Both the position numbers and the translations under genes were made by a program. A stretch of DNA of 64,000 bases from Phycisphaerae bacterium. Lineage in GTDB: Bacteria; Planctomycetota; Phycisphaerae; UBA1845; Fen-1342. The notes below the pieces were generated by a model, which saw only the letters and a program-made list of their open reading frames with translations, made no database searches and was not told where the DNA came from. Where the stretch lies: NCBI GenBank assembly GCA_028279405.1, contig JANQNU010000084.1:1-64000 (forward strand), given 5' to 3'. Positions 18,029-27,751 of the stretch are shown here, piece by piece; positions within the stretch are counted from its first letter, which is position 1; each line of letters opens with the position of its first letter.

Positions 18029-18072
18029 AAAAAAAAAGAGGGCACCGGGGCAAAAAAGCGCCCGGTGCTCTC
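18029..18072 (-). terminator. Strong leftward Rho-independent terminator behind priA
   Basis: On the minus strand a 12-bp stem (18072-18061 with 18049-18038, core GCACCGGG/CCCGGTGC) is followed directly by nine T's (A's at 18029-18037 on the plus strand). It is thus oriented to stop transcription moving left, towards priA's 3' end. On the plus strand the stem exists but has no U-run after it. Confidence 0.75.
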
Positions 18073-18094
18073 CGGAGGGGAAAGAAGCTTATCG

Positions 18095-18122
18095 ATAATA
18101 GTCATCTTTGGCTGAGAATCAA
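18095..18122 (-). promoter_or_regulatory. Sigma-70-like promoter, leftward
   Basis: On the minus strand, TTGATT (18122-18117), a 16-nt spacer and TATTAT (18100-18095) fit a -35/-10 pair. Predicted start near 18088. The only thing it can transcribe before the terminator at 18072-18029 is about 60 nt with no room for a gene. Confidence 0.4.
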
Positions 18123-18322
18123 GGTTTATCGGGCGTCCAGATGAACATTTTGTGAAAAAAATGACATCGGAGATCGGAAACACGATCGAAGGACAATCGC
18201 TTCGTTGTCAAAGCGCCTGCCCTAGCTGGCCGATGCAGCCAAGGTACGTCAGAGTGCGATTGTCCTCCAACGGGACAACGGCCCTGGCATGTGGCTATCG
18301 TGAAGCATTGGGGGCATCGAGA

Positions 18323-19369
18323 ATGCAGCGGGCGCGCTCCCGACGCCTGATCGTTTCCGTCTTCCTAGCGGTTGCGCTAGGTGGACTGGTACTCTTTTTG
18401 CAGTGGTCCGGAACGCTGACGGCGGCGTCCGCTGCGAAGCGCCCACACCGCGGGCCGCTTGCCGAGACCGCCGACCTTCGCAACGAGCCGATCCAGCCGA
18501 TTCCGCTATCCGTTCCGGTGAACGAAGGGCTGGCGGACCTCGGCCGACGGTTGTTTCACGACCGTCGACTCTCGCTCGACGAGACGATTTCCTGCGCCGA
18601 CTGCCACGAAATGGCCAAGGCGGGGCAGGACGGTCGGCGCGTTTCCGTCGGAATCGAGGGCAAGACCGGACGTCGGAACGCGCCGACGGTGTTCAACAGC
18701 CGATACAACTTCCGGCAGTTCTGGGACGGTCGTGCGGCCACACTGGAGGAGCAGGTTGACGGTCCACTTCAGGATCCGTCCGAAATGGGGGCCACCTGGG
18801 ACCTCGTCCTGCACCGACTGCGCGCCGACGCCACCTACGTCGCGGACTTCAACGCACGCTTTCCGGACGGCATTACGGCCCCCAACGTGCGAACTGCGAT
18901 CGCGACCTTCGAGCGCTCGCTCATCACGCCGAACAGTCGTTTTGACCGCTGGCTTCGGGGAGACGATCAGGCACTGACGCCGATCGAGCTCAAGGGGTAC
19001 CAGTTGTTCAAGCGGCTCGGCTGCGTCGCGTGCCACCAGGGTCGCAACGTGGGCGGCAACCTCTACCAGCATTTCGGCGTGCTCCGCGCGCCACCCGAAA
19101 GCCCGACCAACGAACCCGTCGACCTGGGGCGATTCCATGTCACCCAGAAGGAGGTCGACCGGTTCAAATTCAAGGTGCCGAGCCTCCGCAACGTCGAACG
19201 AACGGCGCCGTACTTCCACGACGGTTCCGTGCCGACGCTGGACGAGGCCGTTCGTGTCATGCTGGAGTATCAGGTCGGTCGTAGTGGCAACGAAGCCGAA
19301 GTGGCGGCGATCGTAGCGTTCCTGAAGACGCTCACCGGCGATACACCAGACGGGGGAGAGTCGCGATGA
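18323..19369 (+). CDS. Di-heme cytochrome c peroxidase (CcpA/MauG family)
   Basis: ATG 18323 gives 348 aa with an N-terminal membrane anchor or signal (LIVSVFLAVALGGLVLFL); the frame is open further left but without likely coding. Two haem-binding motifs are present: CADCH (residues 91-95) and CVACH (234-238). 'GRRLFHDRRLS', 'RRNAPTVFN' and 'FKVPSLRNVERTAPYFHDG' are conserved family motifs. The family reduces H2O2 to water with electrons from small c-type cytochromes in the periplasm, or works as a MauG-type oxidase. It overlaps the next gene, a hybrid kinase, by 4 nt (ATGA). The haems would be attached by the ResB/CcsA system encoded at 37077-41570. Confidence 0.93.
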   Translation: MQRARSRRLIVSVFLAVALGGLVLFLQWSGTLTAASAAKRPHRGPLAETADLRNEPIQPIPLSVPVNEGLADLGRRLFHDRRLSLDETISCADCHEMAKAGQDGRRVSVGIEGKTGRRNAPTVFNSRYNFRQFWDGRAATLEEQVDGPLQDPSEMGATWDLVLHRLRADATYVADFNARFPDGITAPNVRTAIATFERSLITPNSRFDRWLRGDDQALTPIELKGYQLFKRLGCVACHQGRNVGGNLYQHFGVLRAPPESPTNEPVDLGRFHVTQKEVDRFKFKVPSLRNVERTAPYFHDGSVPTLDEAVRVMLEYQVGRSGNEAEVAAIVAFLKTLTGDTPDGGESR

Positions 19370-21597
19370 GGCGCATTGACCCCTGGCGCTCGGCGGGGCT
19401 GCTCACCGTGATCGTCGCGACCGTTGTCGTGTTGTACAACCGGTCACTCATCGACGATCCCCGTCGACACCTCGAAGTGCTCGAGCGCTTCCGCCGATTG
19501 GAGCAGACGGACGCGCTGCTCAAGCAAGAACTGCTGCTCGCGCGATTCCAGCTGCTCGAGCACTACGACTCGATCGTCGCCGGCCTTGGCCGTCTCGACG
19601 CCGACAGCGCTGACCTGCTGCGTTTCGGGCGTACATCCCACTGGATCGACGCGCCCATGCTCGAGGCGCAGCTCTCGTCGTGCCGTAACGCGATCGAGGA
19701 TCAGCATGGCATCGTTCAGCAACTCGTCTCCGCGAATGCAGTGCTGCAAAACTCGGTGCGGTTCCTACCGGAAGTGATCACGGAAGCGGAAATGTTGACG
19801 GCCCACGAACCGCAGGTCGTCACCGCGCTCGCCGAGCTGTTGAGGGCAATGCTGCGGTACGAACACGGTCGAACCATCGCACTCGAAGTCCATATGGCCG
19901 AAGCGCTTCAGGCGCTGCGCATCGTCGACACGGCGCATCTGTCGCCGCCGGCGACCGAGGCGATTGACTCGTGCATCCGGCACGCCGAGATCGTGTTGCG
20001 GTACGGTACCCAGGTCAATCAGTTGATGAACTCCGTTCTCGATTCCAACACGGACGAGACGATCGCGCTCGCGGTAAGGGCATATGAGGAGCATTATGCC
20101 ACGTTGGCATTGATCGCGCGCCGCTACCGGACGGGCCTGGCGGGCGCCGCGCTGGTGCTGATCGTCTACTGTGGCACGATGCTCTTCCAGCTCGTCGGGA
20201 CGACGCGCGCGCTGCGCAATCTCACACGGACGCAGGAGGAGCGGATTTCAGAGCGCACCGCTCGGCTCGCGGATCATACCCGCCTGCTCGAGACGTCGCT
20301 CAGCGAACTCGAGTCGCAAACGCGTCGCGTCGAGGAGAAGCGCTCCGAACTGGAGTTGGCCAACCTGCAACTCCAGGAGGCGCACAAGGCCGCACAAAGC
20401 GCCACTCGAGCCAAGAGCGAGTTCCTGGCCAACATGAGCCACGAGCTTCGCACGCCCATGACAGCCATCCTCGGTTTCACCGACGTACTGCTCGAGGGCG
20501 CCAGCAGCGAGAACTGCAAGCCGGAAGAACTGAATGCGATGCAGACGATTCGCCGAAACGGCGAGTACCTGCTCGGCCTGCTCAACGACCTGCTCGACCT
20601 TTCGAAGATCGAAGCCGACAAACTCGATCTCGAGCAGATCCAATGCCCGACCCTCGACGTTGTCGGGTCCGTCGTCGACCTGATGCGCGTGCGTGCAGAT
20701 GCCAAGGGCCTGAACTTGGTCGTCGAATGCCGGACGACGATCCCGGAAACGATCACGACCGACCCCACCCGGCTCAAGCAGATCCTCGTCAATCTGACCG
20801 GCAATGCGATCAAATTCACCGAAACGGGAACCGTACGGCTGGCACTGGCGATGGAATCGACGACGGCCGGCGGACGGCTTCTGATCGACGTCGTCGACAG
20901 TGGGATCGGGATGACGCCCGAGCAGGTCGAGCGGTTGTTCGTCCCCTTCTCGCAAGCGGATTCGTCGATGACGCGCCGCTTCGGCGGCACCGGGCTGGGC
21001 CTGACGATCAGCCGTCGCATGGCCCAGATGCTCGGCGGCGACATCGCGGTCCACGAGACGGCTCCCAATCAGGGGTCCACCTTCCGGCTCAGCATCGATC
21101 CCGGCGACATTGCCAATACACGCATGATCCAAGTGGCACCGAGCGGCGCCGGCGCGCAGGGTTCGAAGCCGACCAAGAAGGCGAAGATCACCTTCGACCC
21201 GTTGAACGCCCGCATCCTGCTCGCCGAAGACGGTCCGGACAACCAGGTGCTGATCCGTCACGTACTAAAAAAGTTCGGCGCCGAGGTCACCGTGGTCGAG
21301 AATGGTCAGCAGGCGGTGGAGGCGGCAAACGCCGCCGTCGCCGACGGTCAGCCGTTCGACCTGATCCTGATGGACATGCAGATGCCGGTCATGGACGGAT
21401 ACGAGGCGACGCGCAACCTGCGCGCCTCGGGCTATCCGCATCCGATCGTCGCGCTGACCGCACACGCCATGGCCAGTGACCGCGAGCGCTGTCTGCAGGC
21501 CGGTTGCGACGAGTTCGCCACCAAGCCCGTCGATCGGCAAGTGCTATACAGTGTCATCGCCGACCAGCTCCGACGCCCCGCCGACGTCAGCGGATAG
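19366..21597 (+). CDS. Hybrid sensor histidine kinase/response regulator with an all-helical extracytoplasmic sensor
   Basis: 743 aa; ATG 19366 overlaps the stop of the peroxidase gene. One membrane segment near residues 11-25, a helical extracytoplasmic region to about 245 resembling the DAHL-type sensor domain, and a second membrane segment at about 255-275. A coiled coil (TQEERISERTARL onwards) follows, then HisKA with phospho-accepting H359 in 'SHELRTPM', and the HATPase with 'DPTRLKQILVNLTGNAIKF', 'VDSGIGM' and 'GGTGLGLTI'. The C-terminal receiver domain has D670 in 'LILMDMQMPVMDG'. No DNA-binding domain is present, so output must pass to another protein. Coupling with the peroxidase suggests a sensor of redox or peroxide state; inference. 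Confidence 0.94.
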   Translation: MRRIDPWRSAGLLTVIVATVVVLYNRSLIDDPRRHLEVLERFRRLEQTDALLKQELLLARFQLLEHYDSIVAGLGRLDADSADLLRFGRTSHWIDAPMLEAQLSSCRNAIEDQHGIVQQLVSANAVLQNSVRFLPEVITEAEMLTAHEPQVVTALAELLRAMLRYEHGRTIALEVHMAEALQALRIVDTAHLSPPATEAIDSCIRHAEIVLRYGTQVNQLMNSVLDSNTDETIALAVRAYEEHYATLALIARRYRTGLAGAALVLIVYCGTMLFQLVGTTRALRNLTRTQEERISERTARLADHTRLLETSLSELESQTRRVEEKRSELELANLQLQEAHKAAQSATRAKSEFLANMSHELRTPMTAILGFTDVLLEGASSENCKPEELNAMQTIRRNGEYLLGLLNDLLDLSKIEADKLDLEQIQCPTLDVVGSVVDLMRVRADAKGLNLVVECRTTIPETITTDPTRLKQILVNLTGNAIKFTETGTVRLALAMESTTAGGRLLIDVVDSGIGMTPEQVERLFVPFSQADSSMTRRFGGTGLGLTISRRMAQMLGGDIAVHETAPNQGSTFRLSIDPGDIANTRMIQVAPSGAGAQGSKPTKKAKITFDPLNARILLAEDGPDNQVLIRHVLKKFGAEVTVVENGQQAVEAANAAVADGQPFDLILMDMQMPVMDGYEATRNLRASGYPHPIVALTAHAMASDRERCLQAGCDEFATKPVDRQVLYSVIADQLRRPADVSG

Positions 21598-21598
21598 C

Positions 21599-21625
21599 GC
21601 TCGACCGCCCGCCGCGCCGTCGAGC
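21599..21625. terminator. Hairpin between convergent genes
   Basis: GCTCGAC (21599-21605) and GTCGAGC (21619-21625), 13-nt loop, fill most of the 37-nt gap between the hybrid kinase and oligopeptidase B genes. No T-run on either side; a bidirectional terminator is possible. Confidence 0.35.
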
Positions 21626-21634
21626 AAACCGCGT

Positions 21635-23773
21635 TCAGTCCTTCGGTCCGGAATCGCCGACCGAGCGCTGCGAACGACCCGGGCCTGCGACCTGGTCAAT
21701 AAAGAACGCGTACGAGCGCGCGATCTCGCGCAGGCGGGCGTACCTGCCGGAAGCGCCGCCATGCCCGGCGCCCATATGCGTATGGAACATCAGCGGGTTG
21801 TCGTCCGTCTTCAGGCGCCGCAGGCGTGCCGTCCACTTCGCGGGCTCCCAGTACTGGACCCGCGGATCATTGATTCCAGTGGTCACCAGCATCGCGGGGT
21901 AGTCCTGGGCGCGCACGTTGTCGTACGGCGAATAGGACAGCATGTAGTCGAAGTACTGCTTATCGTTCGGGTTGCCCCACTCTTCATACTCGATGACGGT
22001 CAACGGCAGCGTCGGATCGAGCATGGTGTTGACCACATCCACGAACGGGACTTCCGCATTCACGGCGGCAAACAGATCGGGGCGCATGTTGGTCACCGCC
22101 CCCATCAGCAATCCACCCGCACTGCCGCCCTGAATCGCGAGGCACTCCGAGGTCGTGTACCGCTCGCGGATCAGGTGCTCCGCGCAGGCGACGAAATCGG
22201 TGAATGTATTCTTCTTGTGCAGCAACTTGCCGTGCTCATACCAGGTGCGGCCTAACGCTCCGCCGCCTCGGACGTGCGCGATCGCGAACACGAATCCGCG
22301 ATCGACCAGGCTGAACCGCGTCGAAGAAAAACCGGGATCGATGGAAATGCCGTACGAGCCGTAGCCGTAGAGCAGGGTCGGGTTGGATCCGTCGCGCTTG
22401 ATGTCCTTGCGATGCAATACCGAAATCGGAACCTGCGTTCCGTCGGCGGCGGTCGCGAGAATTCGCGCCTGCGCGTAGTTGGCCGGGTCGAAACCGCCCA
22501 GCACTTCCTGGCGCTTCAGCACCTGCTGCGTACGCGCGTTCATGTCGTATTCGAGCACCGAGTCCGGCGTCACCAACGACTCGTAGTTCAGCCGCAGCCG
22601 GGTGGTGGTAAACTCGCGGTTCGCGCTGCGCCGGACCGTGTAGACGGGCTCGTCAAAGCCAATCCGATGCGCCGTTCCATCGACCAGGTTCATAACCCGC
22701 ACATGCGTCAGCCCCTCTTCGCGTTCATAGACCACGAGGTGGTCGGCGAACGCATCGATGCCGTCGATTGTCACCGCAGCGCGATGCGGAAGAAGCACCT
22801 CCGCGTCCGCTCCCGCCCGCGGGTCGGTCGCGATCCGCTCGAGCCGGAAGTTGGCCGCGTCCTGATTGGTCATCACATAGAAATGATCGTCGCGGTGCGC
22901 GATGCGATACTCAACCCCGCGCGCCCGCGGTCGCACGACGCGCCACTCACCAAGCGGCTGGAAGGCGTCCAGGACACGGACCTCATTCGTCGTGTTGCTC
23001 CGTAGGAAAATCGTCAGGAACGCGTCGCTCCGCGTCCGGCTGATATTGACGAAGAACGCATCATCCGCTTCGTGATATACCAGCACGTCATCGGCCGGCG
23101 CTTCCCCGAGCCGGTGCCGGAAGACCTTGAACGGCCGCTTCGCTGCATCGAGCGTGACGTAGAAGAGCGTCCGGTTGTCCATCGCCCAGGCCAGCGCCGG
23201 TCCCAGGTTGGTCGCAGTGTCGCCACGGACCTCGCCAGTGCGCAGGTCTTTGATGAAGAGCGTGTAGGCCTCCGCGCCGCTCGTGTCGACCAGATAGGCC
23301 AGCAATGCATGATCCGGACTCGGGCTGACAGCGGTCACACGAAAATAGTCGTGCCCGGTGGCCAGCGCATTCGGATCGAGAATGATCTCCTCGGGCGCGT
23401 CGAGCCGACCGCGCTTGCGGCAGTGAAGCGGGTATTGCTTGCCTTTTTCGGTCCGCGTGTAGTAGTACCAACTCTTGTCCCGCACCGGTACCGTCTGGTC
23501 GTCTTCTTTCAGCCGCGCGACCATCTCCTGATAGAGTTGCTCCTGAAGTTTCGCCGTGTGTTTCAGCAGCGCATCGCAATAGGCATTCTCCGCCTCCAGA
23601 TAGTGGATGACCGCGGCATCGCCGCGCGTTCGCAACCAGTGGTAGTCGTCGATGCGCTCCTGCCCATGCACGATGGACCGCTGCGAACGGACCTCCGCCA
23701 CCGGCGGTTCCGGCGGCTCAGCCCTGACCGCGACGGCCGCGAGCGCCACAAGACCGAAATGCAGGTGTCCCAT
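21635..23773 (-). CDS. ptrB: Oligopeptidase B-like S9 serine peptidase, probably exported
   Basis: ATG 23773 is chosen because AGGAG lies 7 nt before it and it opens a short signal-like segment (HFGLVALAAVAVRAEPP); 712 aa. The N-terminal propeller starts with 'DDYHWLR', the usual S9A/PtrB opening. Catalytic Ser is S551 in GGSAGG; the Asp is in 'GINDPRVQYWEP' and the His in 'GAGHGGASGR'. 'GYGSYGISIDPGFSS' and 'IAHVRGGGALGRTWY' are strong PtrB signatures. It cleaves short peptides after basic residues. The predicted signal peptide would place it in the periplasm, unlike the cytoplasmic E. coli enzyme. Confidence 0.93.
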   Translation of the reverse strand: MGHLHFGLVALAAVAVRAEPPEPPVAEVRSQRSIVHGQERIDDYHWLRTRGDAAVIHYLEAENAYCDALLKHTAKLQEQLYQEMVARLKEDDQTVPVRDKSWYYYTRTEKGKQYPLHCRKRGRLDAPEEIILDPNALATGHDYFRVTAVSPSPDHALLAYLVDTSGAEAYTLFIKDLRTGEVRGDTATNLGPALAWAMDNRTLFYVTLDAAKRPFKVFRHRLGEAPADDVLVYHEADDAFFVNISRTRSDAFLTIFLRSNTTNEVRVLDAFQPLGEWRVVRPRARGVEYRIAHRDDHFYVMTNQDAANFRLERIATDPRAGADAEVLLPHRAAVTIDGIDAFADHLVVYEREEGLTHVRVMNLVDGTAHRIGFDEPVYTVRRSANREFTTTRLRLNYESLVTPDSVLEYDMNARTQQVLKRQEVLGGFDPANYAQARILATAADGTQVPISVLHRKDIKRDGSNPTLLYGYGSYGISIDPGFSSTRFSLVDRGFVFAIAHVRGGGALGRTWYEHGKLLHKKNTFTDFVACAEHLIRERYTTSECLAIQGGSAGGLLMGAVTNMRPDLFAAVNAEVPFVDVVNTMLDPTLPLTVIEYEEWGNPNDKQYFDYMLSYSPYDNVRAQDYPAMLVTTGINDPRVQYWEPAKWTARLRRLKTDDNPLMFHTHMGAGHGGASGRYARLREIARSYAFFIDQVAGPGRSQRSVGDSGPKD

Positions 23774-23980
23774 CAGCGTCTCCTTGAAACGAGTATCGAC
23801 GATACGATTCATCGCGTGTGATCTTGCGCCACCGACACCGACCGTCAACCCCCCGGCAAGCACTGAAAGTCCTGCCAGCCTTAATGGAACACTAACATTC
23901 GAGAGATATCGTCCTGACGAGCGGGCGTCTCGACGACCGGCGTGCGTACCCGAGCCCGCTGATTAACCGGAAGGAGTCCT

Positions 23981-24982
23981 TTGTTGCCCATCAGAGTGTT
24001 CCGATCGCTGATCGTATGTCTATTCTTTGCAACTCTTTACGGCTGTGGTCCGACGACCCCGAAGAAGCAGACCGTACGGATCGACGGATCGAGCACGGTG
24101 CAGCCGATCATGACGGCGGCGGCCGAGTTGTACGGTGACAAGGCGGACATCCGGGTCGGCGTATCGGGAACCGGCGGCGGATTCAAGAAGTTCCTCGACG
24201 AGCGCCCGAACCTGCGTACCGACATTTCCAACGCTTCGCGGCCGATCAAGCCGGTGGAGGTCGAGTTGGCCAGCAAGGTCGGCGTCGACTTCATCGAACT
24301 CGCGATCGGTTTCGACGGGATCGCGGTGGTCATCAACCCGCAGAACGATTGGGCCAAGTCGCTGACGATGCCCGAGTTGCGACGAATCTGGTCGCGCGAT
24401 GGCAATGTAAAGACGTGGAAGGACGTGCGCGATACCTTCCCGGACGTGCCGATCACGCTCTACGGCCCGGGCACGGACAGCGGAACATTCGACTTTTTCA
24501 TCGAGACCGTCGTTGGTGAGCGCGAGAACGCCCGTAGCGACTACACGATGAGCGAGGATGACAACGTCATCGTTCAAGGTGTTTCGCGCGACAAGGGCGG
24601 GATCGGCTACTTCGGGCTGGCGTACTTCAAAGCCAACGAGAACAAGCTGGCTGTGCTGGGGATCGACCCTGGCGATGGTGTGCCGGTCAAGCCGTCGCTG
24701 GAGACGGTGCGCAGCGGTTCCTACCATCCGCTTTCGCGACCGTTGCTCGTCTACGTCAGCACGGGCGCTGCGGCGCGGCCGGGGGTACAGACGTTTCTTC
24801 AGTTTCTGCTCGAGAACGCGGAGCGTATCGTTGAACATCCGAAGGTGGGATACGTAGCGTTGCCGCCCGAGATGTACCAGTTGGCTCGCCGACGGCTCGA
24901 CCGAAAGGTGACGGGGACCGTGTTTGCGGGCGCACGACAGGACAAATCGCTCGAAGAGCTGTTCCGAGTCGACGAGGGCTGA
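23981..24982 (+). CDS. pstS: Phosphate-binding lipoprotein PstS
   Basis: 333 aa. The start must be TTG (23981, or the next codon TTG 23984), since no in-frame ATG precedes the signal; AAGGAG lies 4-7 nt before. The signal peptide ends in lipobox LYGC. Mature protein: 'VRIDGSSTVQPIM' and 'GVSGTGGGFKKFLDERPNLRTDISNASRPIK' contain the Ser/Thr residues that bind phosphate, and 'GPGTDSGTFDFF' is a further PstS signature. The gene heads pstSCAB. A Pho box was looked for in 23774-23980 and not convincingly seen. Confidence 0.95.
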   Translation: MLPIRVFRSLIVCLFFATLYGCGPTTPKKQTVRIDGSSTVQPIMTAAAELYGDKADIRVGVSGTGGGFKKFLDERPNLRTDISNASRPIKPVEVELASKVGVDFIELAIGFDGIAVVINPQNDWAKSLTMPELRRIWSRDGNVKTWKDVRDTFPDVPITLYGPGTDSGTFDFFIETVVGERENARSDYTMSEDDNVIVQGVSRDKGGIGYFGLAYFKANENKLAVLGIDPGDGVPVKPSLETVRSGSYHPLSRPLLVYVSTGAAARPGVQTFLQFLLENAERIVEHPKVGYVALPPEMYQLARRRLDRKVTGTVFAGARQDKSLEELFRVDEG

Positions 24983-24988
24983 CGTTCG

Positions 24989-25882
24989 ATGGGATCGGCA
25001 CTGGGGCAAAAGCCGTGGGAACCGCTGATCCGCTTGTTCCTGCTGGCCTGTGCGGTCGTCTCGATTGCGACGACGGCCGGGATCATCCTGGTGCTCGTAA
25101 CCGAGGCCGCGACGTTCTTTCGTGAAGTGTCGCCGCTCGAGTTCTTCTTCACGACCAGTTGGGACCCCCTGCTTCGAAACGAGTTCGGCGTTCTGCCGCT
25201 GATCTGCGGCACGTTGCTGGTCGCGGGCGGCGCATTGCTGATTGCAGTGCCGATGGGGCTGGGGACCGCCATTCTGATGAGCGAGTATCTGCCGAACTGG
25301 ATGCGGCAGATTGCCAAACCGATCCTCGAGATCCTCGCCGGCATCCCGACCGTCGTATACGGGTATTTCGCGCTGGTGTTTATCACGCCGCAGATTATCC
25401 AGCGGCTGTTTCCGTCGGCGGCGCCGTTCAACGGTGCCAGCGCCGCGATCGTCGTGGGGATCATGATCATCCCGACGATCGCCTCCTTGTGCGACGATTC
25501 GTTCCGCGCCGTGCCCAACCGACTGCGCGAAGCGGGCTACGCGCTGGCAGCAACGCGACTCGAAGTCTCCACGCGGATCGTCCTGCCCGCTTCGACGTCC
25601 GGTGTCATTGCCGCCTGTCTCCTCGGGCTGGGCCGCGCGATCGGCGAGACGATGGCGGTCTCGATGGCGGCGGGGATCACGCCGAAGTTGACGCTGAATC
25701 CGCTGGTACCGATCCAGACGATGACCAGCTTCATCGTCCAGGTCCGCGGCGGCGATGCCGCGCAGGGCACCACGGCCTATCGCGCACTGTTTGCCGTCGG
25801 GCTGACGCTATTCGCGATCACGCTGATCACCAACCTGGTGTCACACCGGGTATTGCGTCGTTTCCGCGAGGTGTATGAATGA
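24989..25882 (+). CDS. pstC: Phosphate ABC transporter permease PstC
   Basis: 297 aa from ATG 24989, 6 nt after pstS. Six membrane segments; the ATPase-contacting EAA-type loop reads 'REAGYALAATRLEVSTRIVLPAS...IAACLLGLGRAIGETMAV', in which the RAIGETMAV signature is diagnostic of PstC. It pairs with PstA to form the phosphate channel. Its last four bases overlap pstA (ATGA). Confidence 0.96.
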   Translation: MGSALGQKPWEPLIRLFLLACAVVSIATTAGIILVLVTEAATFFREVSPLEFFFTTSWDPLLRNEFGVLPLICGTLLVAGGALLIAVPMGLGTAILMSEYLPNWMRQIAKPILEILAGIPTVVYGYFALVFITPQIIQRLFPSAAPFNGASAAIVVGIMIIPTIASLCDDSFRAVPNRLREAGYALAATRLEVSTRIVLPASTSGVIAACLLGLGRAIGETMAVSMAAGITPKLTLNPLVPIQTMTSFIVQVRGGDAAQGTTAYRALFAVGLTLFAITLITNLVSHRVLRRFREVYE

Positions 25883-26778
25883 GCAGCCTTCCGCTGAGCA
25901 CCGCGCAGTCACAGTTTCAACCCCGTCTGGCGCAACGCAGATTCTGGGGCGCGGTCTTCATGGTGATCTGCTGGCTATTGAGCCTGGTCTCGCTCGCGGT
26001 GCTGGTCTCGCTGCTGGTGCACGTCTGGAACGAGGGCGGCAGCTGGCTTTCGTTGAAGCTGCTGACGAATTATGCGTCTGTACTGAACCCGCGCGAGGCT
26101 GGGCTGAAGAGCGCATTGTGGGGTACGATCTGGCTGGCAGTGCTGACCGCGATCTTCTCGATCACGATCGGAATCGGTGCCGCGGTCTATCTCGAAGAGT
26201 TCGCTGCGCGCAACCGGTTCACCCGCTTCATTCATTTGAACATCGCCAATCTGGCGGGCGTCCCCTCCATCGTGTACGGCATCCTCGGCCTGGCGTTGTT
26301 CGTTCGCTGGTGTCGGTATGACGAAAGCGTGCTTTCGGGCGCGTTGACGCTGACCTTGCTGATCCTTCCGGTCATCATCATCGCGGCGCGCGAGGCGCTG
26401 GCGGCGGTCCCGAGTTCGTTGCGACAGGCAGCGCTGGCCCTGGGGGCAACCCGTTGGCAGACGGTCTGGCATCACGTATTGCCGGCCGCGTTGCCGGGCA
26501 TCATGACGGGGATCATCCTCGCCATTTCGCGCGCGATCGGCGAGACGGCGCCACTGATCATGGTCGGGGCGGTGGGATACATCCGGTCGGTCCCGGAGTC
26601 CTTGCGAAGCCCGTTCACGGCGTTGCCGATCCAGATCTTCGACTGGACGGGTCGTCCGCAGTCCGAGTTCCATCATCTGGCGGCGGCGGGTATCCTCGTG
26701 CTGCTGGGTGTTTTGCTGACGATGAACGCGCTCGCCGCGGGGATCCGTGCCTGGCAACAACGCTCGAAGGTGCAGTGA
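25879..26778 (+). CDS. pstA: Phosphate ABC transporter permease PstA
   Basis: 299 aa from ATG 25879, overlapping pstC by 4 nt. 'AALYLEEFA'-type sequence (here [12 protein letters not shown]), '[15 protein letters not shown]' and '[16 protein letters not shown]' are PstA signatures. Six membrane segments. Stop TGA overlaps the ATG of pstB by one base, so pstCAB are translationally coupled. Confidence 0.96.
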   Translation: MSSLPLSTAQSQFQPRLAQRRFWGAVFMVICWLLSLVSLAVLVSLLVHVWNEGGSWLSLKLLTNYASVLNPREAGLKSALWGTIWLAVLTAIFSITIGIGAAVYLEEFAARNRFTRFIHLNIANLAGVPSIVYGILGLALFVRWCRYDESVLSGALTLTLLILPVIIIAAREALAAVPSSLRQAALALGATRWQTVWHHVLPAALPGIMTGIILAISRAIGETAPLIMVGAVGYIRSVPESLRSPFTALPIQIFDWTGRPQSEFHHLAAAGILVLLGVLLTMNALAAGIRAWQQRSKVQ

Positions 26779-27608
26779 TGAACCCTCCTGAACTGTTGCC
26801 GCGGCCGACGCTGCGGGTCGACACGAACGACTCTTCTCCGCGACCGGAGTCGGCCCCGGAGGACGCGCCGATCCGTGTTTGCGACTTCTCGCTCGCATAC
26901 GGCACGTTTCAGGCAATCAAGCAGGTCTCCCTGACAATCCCCGCGCGCGAGGTAACGGCAATCATCGGCCCGTCCGGCTGCGGCAAAAGTACGCTCTTGC
27001 GCTCGATGAATCGCATGAACGACTTCGTGTCGACCGTTCGCACCGAAGGCGAGATTCTCTACCGCAACGTGAACATTTACGCCAACGACTGTGACCCGGT
27101 CGAGCTGCGTCGGCGGGTCGGCATGGTCTTTCAACGACCGAACCCGTTCCCGAAGTCGATCTTCAAGAATGTCGCGTGGGGGGCGCGCATCAACGGATAT
27201 CGAGGCAACCTCAACGAGTTGGTCGAGGAGTCGTTACAGAAGGCGGCGCTGTGGGACGAGGTCAAGGACAAGCTCCACCAGAATGCGCTGACCCTCTCCG
27301 GCGGCCAGCAACAGCGTCTTTGCATTGCCCGCTCGATCGCGCTTCAGCCCGAAGTGCTCCTGATGGACGAACCCTGCTCCGCATTGGACCCGATCGCGAC
27401 ATCGCGGATCGAGGACCTGATCGATCAGCTCAAGTCCCAGTACACGGTCGTGCTGGTGACCCACAACATGCAGCAAGCGGCGCGCGTTTCGGACCGAACG
27501 GTGTTCATGCTGATGGGGGAACTGGTAGAGGTCGACCGCACGTCGGTAATCTTCACCAAACCCAAGGAGCAGCGTACGCAGGATTACATCTCAGGACGCT
27601 TCGGTTAA
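26778..27608 (+). CDS. pstB: Phosphate ABC transporter ATP-binding protein PstB
   Basis: ATG 26778 overlaps the pstA stop (TGATG) and gives 276 aa with a ~30-residue non-conserved N-terminus. Walker A 'GPSGCGKST', the PstB-specific 'RSMNRMND', Q-loop '[14 protein letters not shown]', signature 'SGGQQQRL', Walker B '[13 protein letters not shown]' and the H-loop 'LVTHNMQQA' are all intact. It powers phosphate uptake through PstCA. Confidence 0.97.
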   Translation: MNPPELLPRPTLRVDTNDSSPRPESAPEDAPIRVCDFSLAYGTFQAIKQVSLTIPAREVTAIIGPSGCGKSTLLRSMNRMNDFVSTVRTEGEILYRNVNIYANDCDPVELRRRVGMVFQRPNPFPKSIFKNVAWGARINGYRGNLNELVEESLQKAALWDEVKDKLHQNALTLSGGQQQRLCIARSIALQPEVLLMDEPCSALDPIATSRIEDLIDQLKSQYTVVLVTHNMQQAARVSDRTVFMLMGELVEVDRTSVIFTKPKEQRTQDYISGRFG

Positions 27609-27751
27609 GCCAAAACCGCCAGAATCCGATAAAATCAGGGGCTTGGGCGCGCATTTAAGGGCAGTCGGGCTAGAATGATTTGTTTGCGTTTGGTTAAGGT
27701 CGCCGTGTCGAACGGTAGGGCCGGAATGAACGAGAGACGAAAGCTGACCTA

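Noticed and set aside
23774-23980. Pho box upstream of pstS
   Set aside because: TTAATGG-AACACTAACATT only loosely resembles known Pho box repeats; not enough to annotate.
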